Source: JAADDG01 sp964450755
GTDB taxonomy: Bacteria; Campylobacterota; Campylobacteria; Campylobacterales; JAADDG01
DNA: 30,293 bases
Direction: 5' to 3'
NCBI GenBank assembly: GCA_964450755.1
Contig: CAYVDJ010000049.1
Location: forward strand, 1-30,293
Below the pieces are notes generated by a model. That model had not been told where the DNA came from and searched no databases. It saw only the letters and a list, made by a program, of their open reading frames with translations. Below are positions 16,183 to 23,551 of the stretch, piece after piece. How positions within the stretch are numbered: the first letter of the stretch is position 1; each line of letters starts with the position of its first letter. The position numbers and the translations under genes are program-made.

Positions 16183-16830
16183 TTATTTAAGAATTATGCC
16201 GTAACCGTTTGAAGTTTTATGGAGTTTGTACTTATAGTATCCGTCAAGAAGAAATACAACTCTGTAATAGCCTTTATGATTACCTACGGTTATATTTTTT
16301 ATAAAGGGAACTTTTGTATTTACAGATTTTGAAACTATATCACTGGGATTTTTGAAGTCTATGATGATTTTATTGGGTTTTGTCATCATAAAGTGGCGAA
16401 TTTTTCTGTCTTTTGTTTTTAAAAAGATTTTTCTGTTTTTGAGTATAACGGTTAAAAAACGGTTTATTTTTATAGTTTTACTTTTTGTAACATTTTTCTT
16501 CTGTTTTGCAGTGGAGAGTGAAGAGAGTTCTTCTCTTTTTTGTTTTATAATAAGAGGTTTATGCCAATCTATTCCTTTTTCGACAGTAACTGTTTTTGCA
16601 GAAACGGAGCCGTCAAGATTTTGATATTTTATGGTAATCTCTTTTAATACTCTGGCACTGCTTGGCAGATTTATAGTTTGGGAGAGAAAGGGATGATGCA
16701 GATTTTCTTTGTTGGTCGGTTTTTTTGTCTCTTTATTGATTTTGGACGGTAAAAAAGGATTTTCCCTTGCATTTGAGTTTAGAAATAAAAATGATAAAAT
16801 CAAAGCTATGATCAAAGAACTCTTCCCCAA
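16183..16830 (-). CDS. AMIN-domain exported protein
   Basis: The 215-aa product has a signal sequence (about 1-21), a Lys/Ser/Thr-rich linker, and a C-terminal AMIN-like domain (about 120-215) with KPNKIIIDFKNP and YYRVVFLLDG strands. AMIN domains target proteins to sites in the cell wall or envelope, as in AmiC or type IV pilus PilQ. The start is a TTG, supported by GAAGGAG (16841-16847) ten bases upstream; that ribosome site sits inside the last codons of the FtsB-like gene, so translation is coupled. The neighbouring division-type protein fits a role in the cell wall, but function is unproven. Confidence 0.78.
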   Translation of the reverse strand: MGKSSLIIALILSFLFLNSNARENPFLPSKINKETKKPTNKENLHHPFLSQTINLPSSARVLKEITIKYQNLDGSVSAKTVTVEKGIDWHKPLIIKQKREELSSLSTAKQKKNVTKSKTIKINRFLTVILKNRKIFLKTKDRKIRHFMMTKPNKIIIDFKNPSDIVSKSVNTKVPFIKNITVGNHKGYYRVVFLLDGYYKYKLHKTSNGYGIILK

Positions 16831-16835
16831 TATGG

Positions 16836-17111
16836 CTATTCTCCTTCGAGCTGTTTTAACTCAAAATATTTTTTTTGTAGTTTTGCATTCTCTTTTTTCA
16901 GATCTTTTGTTCTTTTTTCCAATCTTTTTTCAGTATTTTGAAGATTTAATAGCATCTCCAACGAATTGTCTCCAAAAAGCATATTTCCTATATAGATTCC
17001 AAACATTATAACCAATATAACCAAAAAGACCGCTTTTATATAAAAGCGGCCGTCTTTTCTTTTTTCAAAATCTTTATAGTCTAAAAGTTCTTCGGAGATA
17101 TTTTTTTTCAT
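16836..17111 (-). CDS. FtsB/DivIC-like septum formation protein
   Basis: The 91-aa protein has a short charged cytoplasmic start, one transmembrane helix (about 25-46) and a periplasmic coiled coil (about 52-91) rich in Lys, Glu and Leu. This is the layout of FtsB/DivIC, which links FtsL and FtsQ in the divisome. The conserved Gly between the membrane and coiled coil is plausible at FGDNS. Its ATG shares one base with the eno stop codon (TAATG). In Campylobacterota a small gene of this kind commonly follows eno. Assignment rests on topology and position, not on specific motifs. Confidence 0.78.
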   Translation of the reverse strand: MKKNISEELLDYKDFEKRKDGRFYIKAVFLVILVIMFGIYIGNMLFGDNSLEMLLNLQNTEKRLEKRTKDLKKENAKLQKKYFELKQLEGE

Positions 17112-18379
17112 TATTTAAAGAGAGATTTTCCTAAATATTCGCCGTATCCGAGTTCTCTCTCTATCTCAAGAAGTCTGTTGTATTTTGCATTTCTCTCTCC
17201 TCTTGCAGGAGCGCCGGTTTTTATCTGACCGGTATTTAAAGCTACGGCAAGATCTGCTATGAAAGCATCCTCACTCTCACCGCTTCTGTGGCTTACTACA
17301 CATGTATAGCTGTTGGTATGGGCAAGTCTGATAGTTTTCATCGTTTCACTGACGCTTCCTATCTGATTTAGTTTTATCAAGATGGAGTTTGCTATGTTTT
17401 GATCGATACCCTCTTGTAAAATCTTAGGATTGGTTACGAAAATATCATCTCCCACAAGTTGAACTTTGTCTTTTAATTTTGCAGTCAGGATTTTCCATCC
17501 GTCCCAGTCATCTTCAGCCAAACCGTCTTCGATAGAAACGATAGGAAATTTGGAACACAATTCATTATAAAAATTGACAAGTTCCTCTGCACTCAATATC
17601 TTTCCTTCACCTGCCAAATCATATTTTCCGTCTTTATAAAATTCACTGCTTGCAGCATCAAGTGCTATCGCTATCTCATCACCGGGTTTATATCCCGCTT
17701 TTTCGATGGCTCTTAGGATATATTCCATAGGTTCGGTATTGTTTTTGAAGTTAGGTGCGAAACCTCCCTCATCTCCAAGTGCGGTGGAGTGTCCGTCCTC
17801 TCCTATCAGTTTTTTAAGTGTATGATAAACTTCACTACTTGCTCTTAATGCCTCTTTAAACTCTCCAAATCCCACAGGCATTATCATATACTCTTGAAAA
17901 TCGATACTGTTGTCGGCATGACTTCCGCCGTTTATGATATTTAACATCGGAGTCGGCAAAACCAGAGCATTGCTGCCGCCCAAATATCTGTACAAAGGAA
18001 TATGCAGACTTTGCGCTGCTGCTCTTGCTACCGCCATAGAGACACCCAAAACGGCATTTGCTCCGAGTTTTGAGTAGTTGTCGGTTGAATCCAAATCTTT
18101 CATAATGGCATCTATCTCTGCCTGGTTGAAAGGACTTATACCTATCAGTTCATCGGCAATCGAAACATTGACATTTTCACACGCTTTTAAAACACCTTTG
18201 CCAAGATATCTCTCATCACCGTCTCTTAATTCCAATGCCTCTTTTTTCCCTGTACTTGCACCGCTTGGTACAATTGCACTTGCACTGGTTGCATCGCTTA
18301 ATACGACAGTAGCCCTTACGGTAGGGTTTCCTCTACTGTCCAATACCTCATCAGCATAGATATCATCTATATAGATCAT
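17111..18379 (-). CDS. eno: Enolase
   Basis: Enolase interconverts 2-phosphoglycerate and phosphoenolpyruvate in glycolysis and gluconeogenesis. The 422-aa protein is full length, with EVLDSRGNPTV near the start (11-21), the DEGGFAPN loop, the Mg-site SIEDGLAEDDW and the C-terminal signature VVSHRSGESED. The ATG overlaps the recA stop (ATGA), and the stop overlaps the ftsB-like start. Sandwiching between recA and a division gene is a Campylobacterota arrangement. Confidence 0.99.
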   Translation of the reverse strand: MIYIDDIYADEVLDSRGNPTVRATVVLSDATSASAIVPSGASTGKKEALELRDGDERYLGKGVLKACENVNVSIADELIGISPFNQAEIDAIMKDLDSTDNYSKLGANAVLGVSMAVARAAAQSLHIPLYRYLGGSNALVLPTPMLNIINGGSHADNSIDFQEYMIMPVGFGEFKEALRASSEVYHTLKKLIGEDGHSTALGDEGGFAPNFKNNTEPMEYILRAIEKAGYKPGDEIAIALDAASSEFYKDGKYDLAGEGKILSAEELVNFYNELCSKFPIVSIEDGLAEDDWDGWKILTAKLKDKVQLVGDDIFVTNPKILQEGIDQNIANSILIKLNQIGSVSETMKTIRLAHTNSYTCVVSHRSGESEDAFIADLAVALNTGQIKTGAPARGERNAKYNRLLEIERELGYGEYLGKSLFK

Positions 18380-19407
18380 TTTTCTTCTTCCCCTTTCTCA
18401 TTGGTTTTATCGTTAGGTTCAAATCCCATAGCAATTTTTATTCCATCTTCTATCTCTTTTTCAACTTCGGGATGCTCTTTTAGATAAGCTTTTGCATTTT
18501 CCCGTCCCTGACCGAGTTTTATATCTTTGTAACTGTACCATGAACCGCTTTTGTCCACGATATCAAATTTCACTCCATAATCGATTATCTCTCCCTCTTT
18601 GGAGATACCCTCTCCAAACATTATGTCAAACTCCGCAGTTCTAAAAGGAGGGGCAACTTTGTTTTTTATAACTTTTGCTTTTACCCTGTTTCCTATCTGC
18701 TCTTCACTCTGTTTTAGGGTTGCAATTCTTCTGACATCTATTCTGACGGAAGCGTAAAATTTAAGAGCGTTTCCTCCGGTTGTCGTTTCGGGTGAACCGT
18801 ATCCCATCATGCCTATTTTCATTCTTATCTGATTGATAAAAATAACCGTTGTATTCATTTTATGCAAAATTCCGGTCAGTTTTCTAAGTGCCTGAGACAT
18901 CAGTCTTGCCTGAAGCCCCACATGCTGATCGCCCATATCTCCTTCAATTTCGCTTTTTGGAGTCAATGCCGCAACAGAGTCTATAACAATCAGATCAATT
19001 GCACCGCTTCTTGAGATGGTTTCTACGATATCCAAAGCCTGTTCTCCAAAATCCGGTTGGGATACCAAAAGATTGTCCGTATCCACTCCGAGATTTTTGG
19101 CATATTTTGTATCAAGTGCATGTTCTGCATCTATAAAAGCGCAAACTCCACCCTGTTTTTGGGCTTCTGCAATGATCTGCAAAGCCAAAGTCGTTTTTCC
19201 CGAACTCTCCGGTCCGTAAATTTCTACAACTCTTCCTTTTGGAACTCCGCCTATCCCAAGAGCGATATCAAGTCCCAAAGACCCAGTACTGATAGCATCA
19301 ATAGGCTCTATCTTCTTCTCTCCCAGTCTTACAAGTGCACCTTTTCCAAATGCCTTGTCGATCTGTTTCATTGTCAAATCTAAAGCTTTCTTTTTTTTGT
19401 CGTCCAT
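18376..19407 (-). CDS. recA: Recombinase RecA
   Basis: RecA forms filaments on single-stranded DNA, drives strand exchange and triggers the SOS co-protease function where present. The product from the ATG at 19407 is 343 aa, with Walker A GPESSGKTT (65-73), the DNA-binding loops around MGDQHVGLQARLMSQALRK and GNALKFYASVR, and an acidic C-terminus. A longer in-frame TTG start at 19428 adds seven residues (MKRKFLQ), but it lacks a ribosome site. The ATG has AAGGAA upstream and matches the family start (MDD plus basic residues). No LexA-like box is evident in the promoter region. It is first in the long minus-strand gene run. Confidence 0.98.
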   Translation of the reverse strand: MDDKKKKALDLTMKQIDKAFGKGALVRLGEKKIEPIDAISTGSLGLDIALGIGGVPKGRVVEIYGPESSGKTTLALQIIAEAQKQGGVCAFIDAEHALDTKYAKNLGVDTDNLLVSQPDFGEQALDIVETISRSGAIDLIVIDSVAALTPKSEIEGDMGDQHVGLQARLMSQALRKLTGILHKMNTTVIFINQIRMKIGMMGYGSPETTTGGNALKFYASVRIDVRRIATLKQSEEQIGNRVKAKVIKNKVAPPFRTAEFDIMFGEGISKEGEIIDYGVKFDIVDKSGSWYSYKDIKLGQGRENAKAYLKEHPEVEKEIEDGIKIAMGFEPNDKTNEKGEEEK

Positions 19408-19439
19408 TTGTAGGAATTTCCTTTTCAAATTATTTTCTT

Positions 19440-19445
19440 ATTTTA
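19440..19445 (-). promoter_or_regulatory. Putative extended -10 promoter of recA
   Basis: On the minus strand the region reads TGCTAAAAT, an extended -10 (TGn) with TAAAAT, about 33 bases before the recA ATG. No good -35 is seen at 17-base spacing. The downstream genes eno, ftsB-like and AMIN overlap so closely that this promoter probably serves them as well. Confidence 0.5.
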
Positions 19446-19506
19446 GCATAAGCATATTGTAATATAAATAAATTTGGATGAAGCAATAATTGTAGTTATC
19501 GGATTA

Positions 19507-20019
19507 TCAATCCTTTTTTTTAGTCAGTGTCTCTTTTATATCTTTGATCAAATCCTCGCTCTTTTTTTGCAGAATATTTTGGTTGTATGCCATAGCTCCT
19601 TTTGAGATATAGGACTGAAGATTTACTATTTTATCTTTTATCTCCAATAGATCTCTGTTTTCTTTAGATAATTTTTCTAATTCCGATTTTAAGGACTCTA
19701 CTTCTTTTTCCAAATTATTATTGTCTTCAAGTAATTTTTCGTTTAAGAAACTTGTATCTTTTTTTGTCAGCATCAGTTTTAATCGGCTGTTTTCAGCCTT
19801 CAATGCAGTAAGCTGTTTTGATAAATCGGATCTTATTTTCACAAGATTTTTTATATCCTGTTCATATTTTTCATTTTGCTGTTTTAAAAGCGAGAGTTCC
19901 AACCTCTGTTTATGAAGGGCATCTTGATACTCTTGCTGCAAAGTGTTTAACAGAGTATCCAACTGTGTAATAAAAAAGGTCTTTTTAAGAGCAATTTTTT
20001 TTGATATATCATTTAACAT
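19507..20019 (-). CDS. Coiled-coil protein of unknown function
   Basis: The 170-aa protein is nearly all helical: a long coiled coil from about residue 15 to 140, rich in Leu, Lys, Glu, Gln and Asn with heptad spacing, then a short segment (SYISKGAMAYNQN) and a basic end. It has no signal sequence, membrane helix or enzymatic motif. It lies upstream of recA with about 100 bases between, and is divergent from mqnD. The sequence is low in information, so homology searches may hit unrelated coiled coils. I do not recognise a function; structural or scaffold roles are only guesses. Confidence 0.75.
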   Translation of the reverse strand: MLNDISKKIALKKTFFITQLDTLLNTLQQEYQDALHKQRLELSLLKQQNEKYEQDIKNLVKIRSDLSKQLTALKAENSRLKLMLTKKDTSFLNEKLLEDNNNLEKEVESLKSELEKLSKENRDLLEIKDKIVNLQSYISKGAMAYNQNILQKKSEDLIKDIKETLTKKKD

Positions 20020-20129
20020 CTGTTTGCCTCATCTTTTAATTTTGGCTTAAAGTGACTTTAAGTATGATTATACAATGCCGTCTGTTTATTATATCATAAG
20101 ATGTAATAATTTATTTATTAAAACTTTAC

Positions 20130-20135
20130 TAAAAT
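20130..20135 (+). promoter_or_regulatory. Putative -10 box for mqnD-fliQ-murB
   Basis: TAAAAT lies 29 bases before the TTG start of mqnD, in strongly AT-rich DNA. AAGGA (20153-20157) is the ribosome site. No clear -35 is visible. The divergent coiled-coil gene begins about 110 bases away. Confidence 0.4.
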
Positions 20136-20163
20136 ATGAAAAATTTTACCATAAGGACTTTTT

Positions 20164-21027
20164 TTGAGAAAGATTAGTGTAGCCCATTCGCCCGATGCAG
20201 ATGATATTTTTATGTTTTATGCTGTGAAATTCGGTTGGATTTCATTAAAAGATACAATTTTTGAAAATATTGCATTAGACATAGAAACTTTGAATGAAAA
20301 AGCTCTAAAAGGAGAGTATGATATAACAGCTGTCAGTTTTGCTCTTTATCCTTTTATCAAAGAGGATTATGCACTCTTAAGAACCGCTGTCAGTTTTGGA
20401 GAGGGTTACGGTCCTAAGCTTGTTAAACGAAGAGGAGAAAGATTAAAGAGAAATTTTAAAGTTGCCCTAAGTGGTAAATATACGACAAATGCTCTTTTGT
20501 TTAAGATAGCCTATCCCGAAGCCAGAATCGTTTATAAAAATTTTCTGGATATAGAAAAAGCCGTAATCGATAAAGAGGTGGATGCCGGAGTGCTGATACA
20601 TGAAAGTATCCTTGAGTATGACGAGAGTCTGGAGTGTGAAAGAGAGATATGGGATATATGGAATGAACTTTCGGGAGGGGATTTGCCTCTGCCTCTTGGG
20701 GGAATGGCGATAAGAAGGTCTATTCCTCTTCTTAGAGCGATTGAGTATGAGGAAGTTCTTACAAAAGCGGTGGAAGTAGCCCACAAACATAAAAACATAC
20801 TTTCAAAAATGCTTCTTGAAAGAGATCTCATAAGAGTAGATGCCGCCCAGCTGGAAAAATATCTTGGACTATATGCCAACCAAAACTCTATCAGTATGAA
20901 TGAAAAACAGTTAAAAGCTCTTGATAAGCTTTTTGAGACAGGATATAAAAACGGTTTTTATGATGAAGCGATATTTGCAGAGGATTATCTGCTTCCGCAG
21001 GAATACAAAGATTACAGATTTGCATAA
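20164..21027 (+). CDS. mqnD: 1,4-dihydroxy-6-naphthoate synthase MqnD
   Basis: MqnD converts cyclic de-hypoxanthinyl futalosine to 1,4-dihydroxy-6-naphthoate in the futalosine route to menaquinone. The 287-aa product opens with the family segment SVAHSPDADDIFMFYA (5-20). Later come EYDITAVSFALYP and VDAGVLIHESILEY, and SGGDLPLPLGGMAIRR with the ligand-contact loop. The fold is periplasmic-binding-protein-like but cytoplasmic, with no signal peptide. The start is TTG at 20164, supported by AAGGA seven bases upstream and by the family N-terminus beginning right there. It is followed ten bases later by fliQ. MqnA and MqnD are related; the SPDADD start and length favour MqnD. Confidence 0.92.
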   Translation: MRKISVAHSPDADDIFMFYAVKFGWISLKDTIFENIALDIETLNEKALKGEYDITAVSFALYPFIKEDYALLRTAVSFGEGYGPKLVKRRGERLKRNFKVALSGKYTTNALLFKIAYPEARIVYKNFLDIEKAVIDKEVDAGVLIHESILEYDESLECEREIWDIWNELSGGDLPLPLGGMAIRRSIPLLRAIEYEEVLTKAVEVAHKHKNILSKMLLERDLIRVDAAQLEKYLGLYANQNSISMNEKQLKALDKLFETGYKNGFYDEAIFAEDYLLPQEYKDYRFA

Positions 21028-21037
21028 AGGATAGATA

Positions 21038-21304
21038 ATGGAATCAAAACTGATAGGATTGGGAGTTGAAACTTTTAAACTGGCTCTTTATCTCTCTTTG
21101 CCTATGCTTTTGGCAGGGCTTATCATGGGACTTATGGTCAGTATCTTTCAGGCAACTACCCAGATAAACGAAATGACTCTCTCGTTTGTTCCAAAAATCG
21201 TTGTTGTAGCTGTTGTGATAATCTTCACAATGCCGTGGATGATGAATACGATGATAGATTTTACGACAAAAGTTTTAAAGATGATTCCTACATTTTTGTT
21301 TTGA
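21038..21304 (+). CDS. fliQ: Flagellar type III export protein FliQ
   Basis: The 88-aa protein has two transmembrane hairpin helices (about 15-38 and 50-75) and is normal length for FliQ, part of the FliPQR export gate of the flagellar basal body. The conserved middle GLIMGLMVSIFQATTQINEMTLSFVPK (with Q38-type polar residues between the helices) is diagnostic for the FliQ/SctS family. Presence of a single fli gene between mqnD and murB is the usual scattered flagellar gene layout of Campylobacterota. A flagellum-type rather than injectisome system is inferred from this context. Confidence 0.95.
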   Translation: MESKLIGLGVETFKLALYLSLPMLLAGLIMGLMVSIFQATTQINEMTLSFVPKIVVVAVVIIFTMPWMMNTMIDFTTKVLKMIPTFLF

Positions 21305-21308
21305 ATTT

Positions 21309-22091
21309 ATGGCTGTTTTAAAAAAAAGAGTAGATTTTGGCAGATACTCCTCTATCAAAATAGGTCCTGTTTTGGATGTGGTTTTGATAGATAAAATCGA
21401 GAAAATACCAGATGAATTTTATATCGTCGGAGGGGCGAACAATCTGCTTGTGTCAAACAATCCTCCGCCTTTGGCTATGCTCTCAAAAAGATTTGATTAT
21501 ATAGAGATAAAAAACGGCAAACTTCATATCGGAGCGGCTACAAAAGGAGGACGGGTTGTCTCTTTTGCAAAAAAACACAATATCGCAAATTTTGAGTTTA
21601 TGCAAAAGATACCGGGTACGATAGGCGGGATGATCAAAATGAATGCGGGATTGAAAAATGAAGAGATATTCAATCACCTAACGGCCGTAAAAACTCATAA
21701 AGGTTATATAAAAAAAGAGGATATTTTGCACGGATACCGCTATGCCTATATAGAAGAGGCGGTTTTTGAAGCTGTTTTTGAGATTCAAGAGGGATTTTCA
21801 CAAAACAAAATAGAGATATTTAAGAAGATAAGAAAAAATCAGCCAAGTGATCCGAGTGCAGGAAGCTGTTTTAAAAACCCTCCAAGCGATTATGCCGGAC
21901 GGCTTATCGAAGAGGTGGGATTGAGAGGATACAGGATAAATGATGCGGCATTTAGCTTTAAACACGCCAATTTTTTGATAAATCTAAAAAACGCTTCATT
22001 TGGGGATGCGATAGAGCTTATAAAAGAGGCAAAAAGGAGAGTTTATGATAAATTCCGTATTATTTTGGAAAATGAAGTTAAAATTCTTTAA
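21309..22091 (+). CDS. murB: UDP-N-acetylenolpyruvoylglucosamine reductase MurB
   Basis: MurB reduces UDP-GlcNAc-enolpyruvate to UDP-MurNAc using NADPH and FAD, early in peptidoglycan synthesis. The 260-aa protein has the FAD-binding segments IVGGANNLLVS (39-49) and IPGTIGG (101-107), and the SAGSCFKNP block (183-191) with the catalytic Ser/Cys site. It is short, lacking an extra inserted loop of E. coli MurB, typical of the compact (type II-like) enzymes. It starts four bases after fliQ, so the two are coupled. About 30 bases after its stop, repeat copy B begins. Confidence 0.95.
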   Translation: MAVLKKRVDFGRYSSIKIGPVLDVVLIDKIEKIPDEFYIVGGANNLLVSNNPPPLAMLSKRFDYIEIKNGKLHIGAATKGGRVVSFAKKHNIANFEFMQKIPGTIGGMIKMNAGLKNEEIFNHLTAVKTHKGYIKKEDILHGYRYAYIEEAVFEAVFEIQEGFSQNKIEIFKKIRKNQPSDPSAGSCFKNPPSDYAGRLIEEVGLRGYRINDAAFSFKHANFLINLKNASFGDAIELIKEAKRRVYDKFRIILENEVKIL

Positions 22092-22119
22092 TTTTTATTA
22101 CTTTTATCCGATATATTAT

Positions 22120-22211
22120 AAACTGACCTTATGCACTATATCGTATCCTATAGTAAAGAGAGAAAGTATCTAATGCAAGGCGGTTGTTTTTTAGCATAGC
22201 CAAAGCTATGG
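22120..22211. repeat. Hairpin-forming intergenic repeat, copy B
   Basis: This is the reverse complement of the element at 67-156. Positions 22120-22142 (AAACTGACCTTATGCACTAT plus ATC) match 134-156 with one difference, and CATAGCCAAAGCTATGG (22195-22211) matches 67-83 exactly. The 52 bases between are diverged but of almost equal length. Relative to the gene upstream, murB here and recJ for copy A, both copies lie downstream in the same orientation. The far arm is weaker than in copy A, so this copy may be decayed or truncated by the GGDEF gene leader. Confidence 0.65.
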
Positions 22212-22257
22212 TGAAAGACCAGTTATAAAATATAGATTCGATATTTTAGGAAAAATA

Positions 22258-23544
22258 ATGACAGATGCCGCAAAAGAGATGACATTAAGTAGTGATATCA
22301 AAAAATTAAAGTTATTATTGGCAGGAGATAACAGAGAGATTCAAGACTGTCTAAGTGAAAATGTAAAGAAAATTTTTGTCTCTGCCAATCCTGAAAACAC
22401 ATTTGAACTCTATCTTAAAACTTCCCCTCATTTGGTTATTGTGGATATGGATGAGTATCCTTCATCAAATATAAAATTGATAAAAAATATAAGAGAGAAA
22501 GATTATAGTATTAAAATAATTTTATTATCAGAATCTTCAAACATCTCATATTATATAAATGATCTCCCTTGTGAGATTAACGGCTGTCTTTTAAAACCGA
22601 TAGACAAAAACAGACTCTACTTTTTGTTAAATACTCTTGTAAAACATATATATTATACTGACATAGAGAAGAAAAAGAGAATTTTAGCTCAAAAGATACT
22701 GGATGCGGGAGAGGATTTGATCACTGTGGTAAATGATAAAAAAGTTGAGTTTTCCAACAGAGCTTTTTTAAACTTTTTTGATGTGAAAACAGTGGAAGAG
22801 TTTAATGAAAGGGGCAGAACATTATGCGATTATTTTATACATAATGAAAATTATTTTGGTTGTGAGGAAAATTCAAAAGAGTATTTTATAGATGCCCTGC
22901 TAAAACTTCCACGGGAAAAAAGAGTGGTTTCAATGATCATTGCGAAATATTTTGAACCTAGAGCTTTTATGCTTAAAATCAACAAGCTAAACAACAAACA
23001 GGCTGTTTTGGTCTTCAGTGATATTACCAGAATCTCTTTAAAATCAAAAGAGTTTGAAAAACAGGCGTTATATGATGAACTGACAAAAATATATAACAGA
23101 GTCAAATTTAACGAAATGCTTGATTTTGAGGTGGAAAGAAATAAGAGATACGGAAATAATCTCTCTTTGATTATTTTGGATCTTGATGATTTTAAACAGA
23201 TCAATGACAATTTCGGACATCTCGTAGGAGATCGTATCCTGGTGGAAACGGCAACGGTAGTCAAAAATACCATAAGAGCGACGGATATCACGGCAAGATG
23301 GGGAGGAGAAGAATTTGTGGTGCTTCTTAGTAACTGTGATTTGGAAAATGCCCGAAAGGTTGCCGATACGATAAGAGAAAAAATAAAAAACTTTTTTGTC
23401 AAAAATCCGCCTGAAATAACATGCAGTCTCGGAGTGGCTCAGTTAAAAGAGTATGATACAAAAGAGAGTTTTATCCATGAGGCGGACAAAGCCCTCTATC
23501 GGGCAAAAAGAAACGGTAAAAACAGAGTGGAGATAAGCAAGTAA
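22258..23544 (+). CDS. Response-regulator diguanylate cyclase (REC-PAS-like-GGDEF)
   Basis: The 428-aa cytoplasmic protein should make the second messenger c-di-GMP in response to a partner kinase. The receiver domain (about 16-130) has the phospho-acceptor Asp63 (IVDMDEYP) and Lys113 (LLKP); of the usual acidic pair only Asp24 is kept, since position 25 is Asn. A PAS-like middle (about 150-262) follows with ITVVNDKKVEFSNRAFLNFF. The GGDEF domain (about 270-428) has the active motif GGEEF (349-353) and, five residues before it, the RxxD product-inhibition site Arg340-Asp343. The ATG at 22258 has AGGA nearby. No cognate kinase gene is in the window. Confidence 0.92.
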   Translation: MTDAAKEMTLSSDIKKLKLLLAGDNREIQDCLSENVKKIFVSANPENTFELYLKTSPHLVIVDMDEYPSSNIKLIKNIREKDYSIKIILLSESSNISYYINDLPCEINGCLLKPIDKNRLYFLLNTLVKHIYYTDIEKKKRILAQKILDAGEDLITVVNDKKVEFSNRAFLNFFDVKTVEEFNERGRTLCDYFIHNENYFGCEENSKEYFIDALLKLPREKRVVSMIIAKYFEPRAFMLKINKLNNKQAVLVFSDITRISLKSKEFEKQALYDELTKIYNRVKFNEMLDFEVERNKRYGNNLSLIILDLDDFKQINDNFGHLVGDRILVETATVVKNTIRATDITARWGGEEFVVLLSNCDLENARKVADTIREKIKNFFVKNPPEITCSLGVAQLKEYDTKESFIHEADKALYRAKRNGKNRVEISK

Positions 23545-23551
23545 ATCTTTG

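Noticed and set aside
19408..19428. Seven-residue N-terminal extension of RecA from a TTG
   Set aside because: It lacks a ribosome site and does not resemble RecA starts; the ATG at 19407 has AAGGAA upstream.
19499..19519. GGATT-ATC-AATCC followed by T-run at the end of the coiled-coil gene as a terminator
   Set aside because: The T-run lies inside the gene on the sense side, and in the gene's own direction no T-run follows; stem is only five base pairs.
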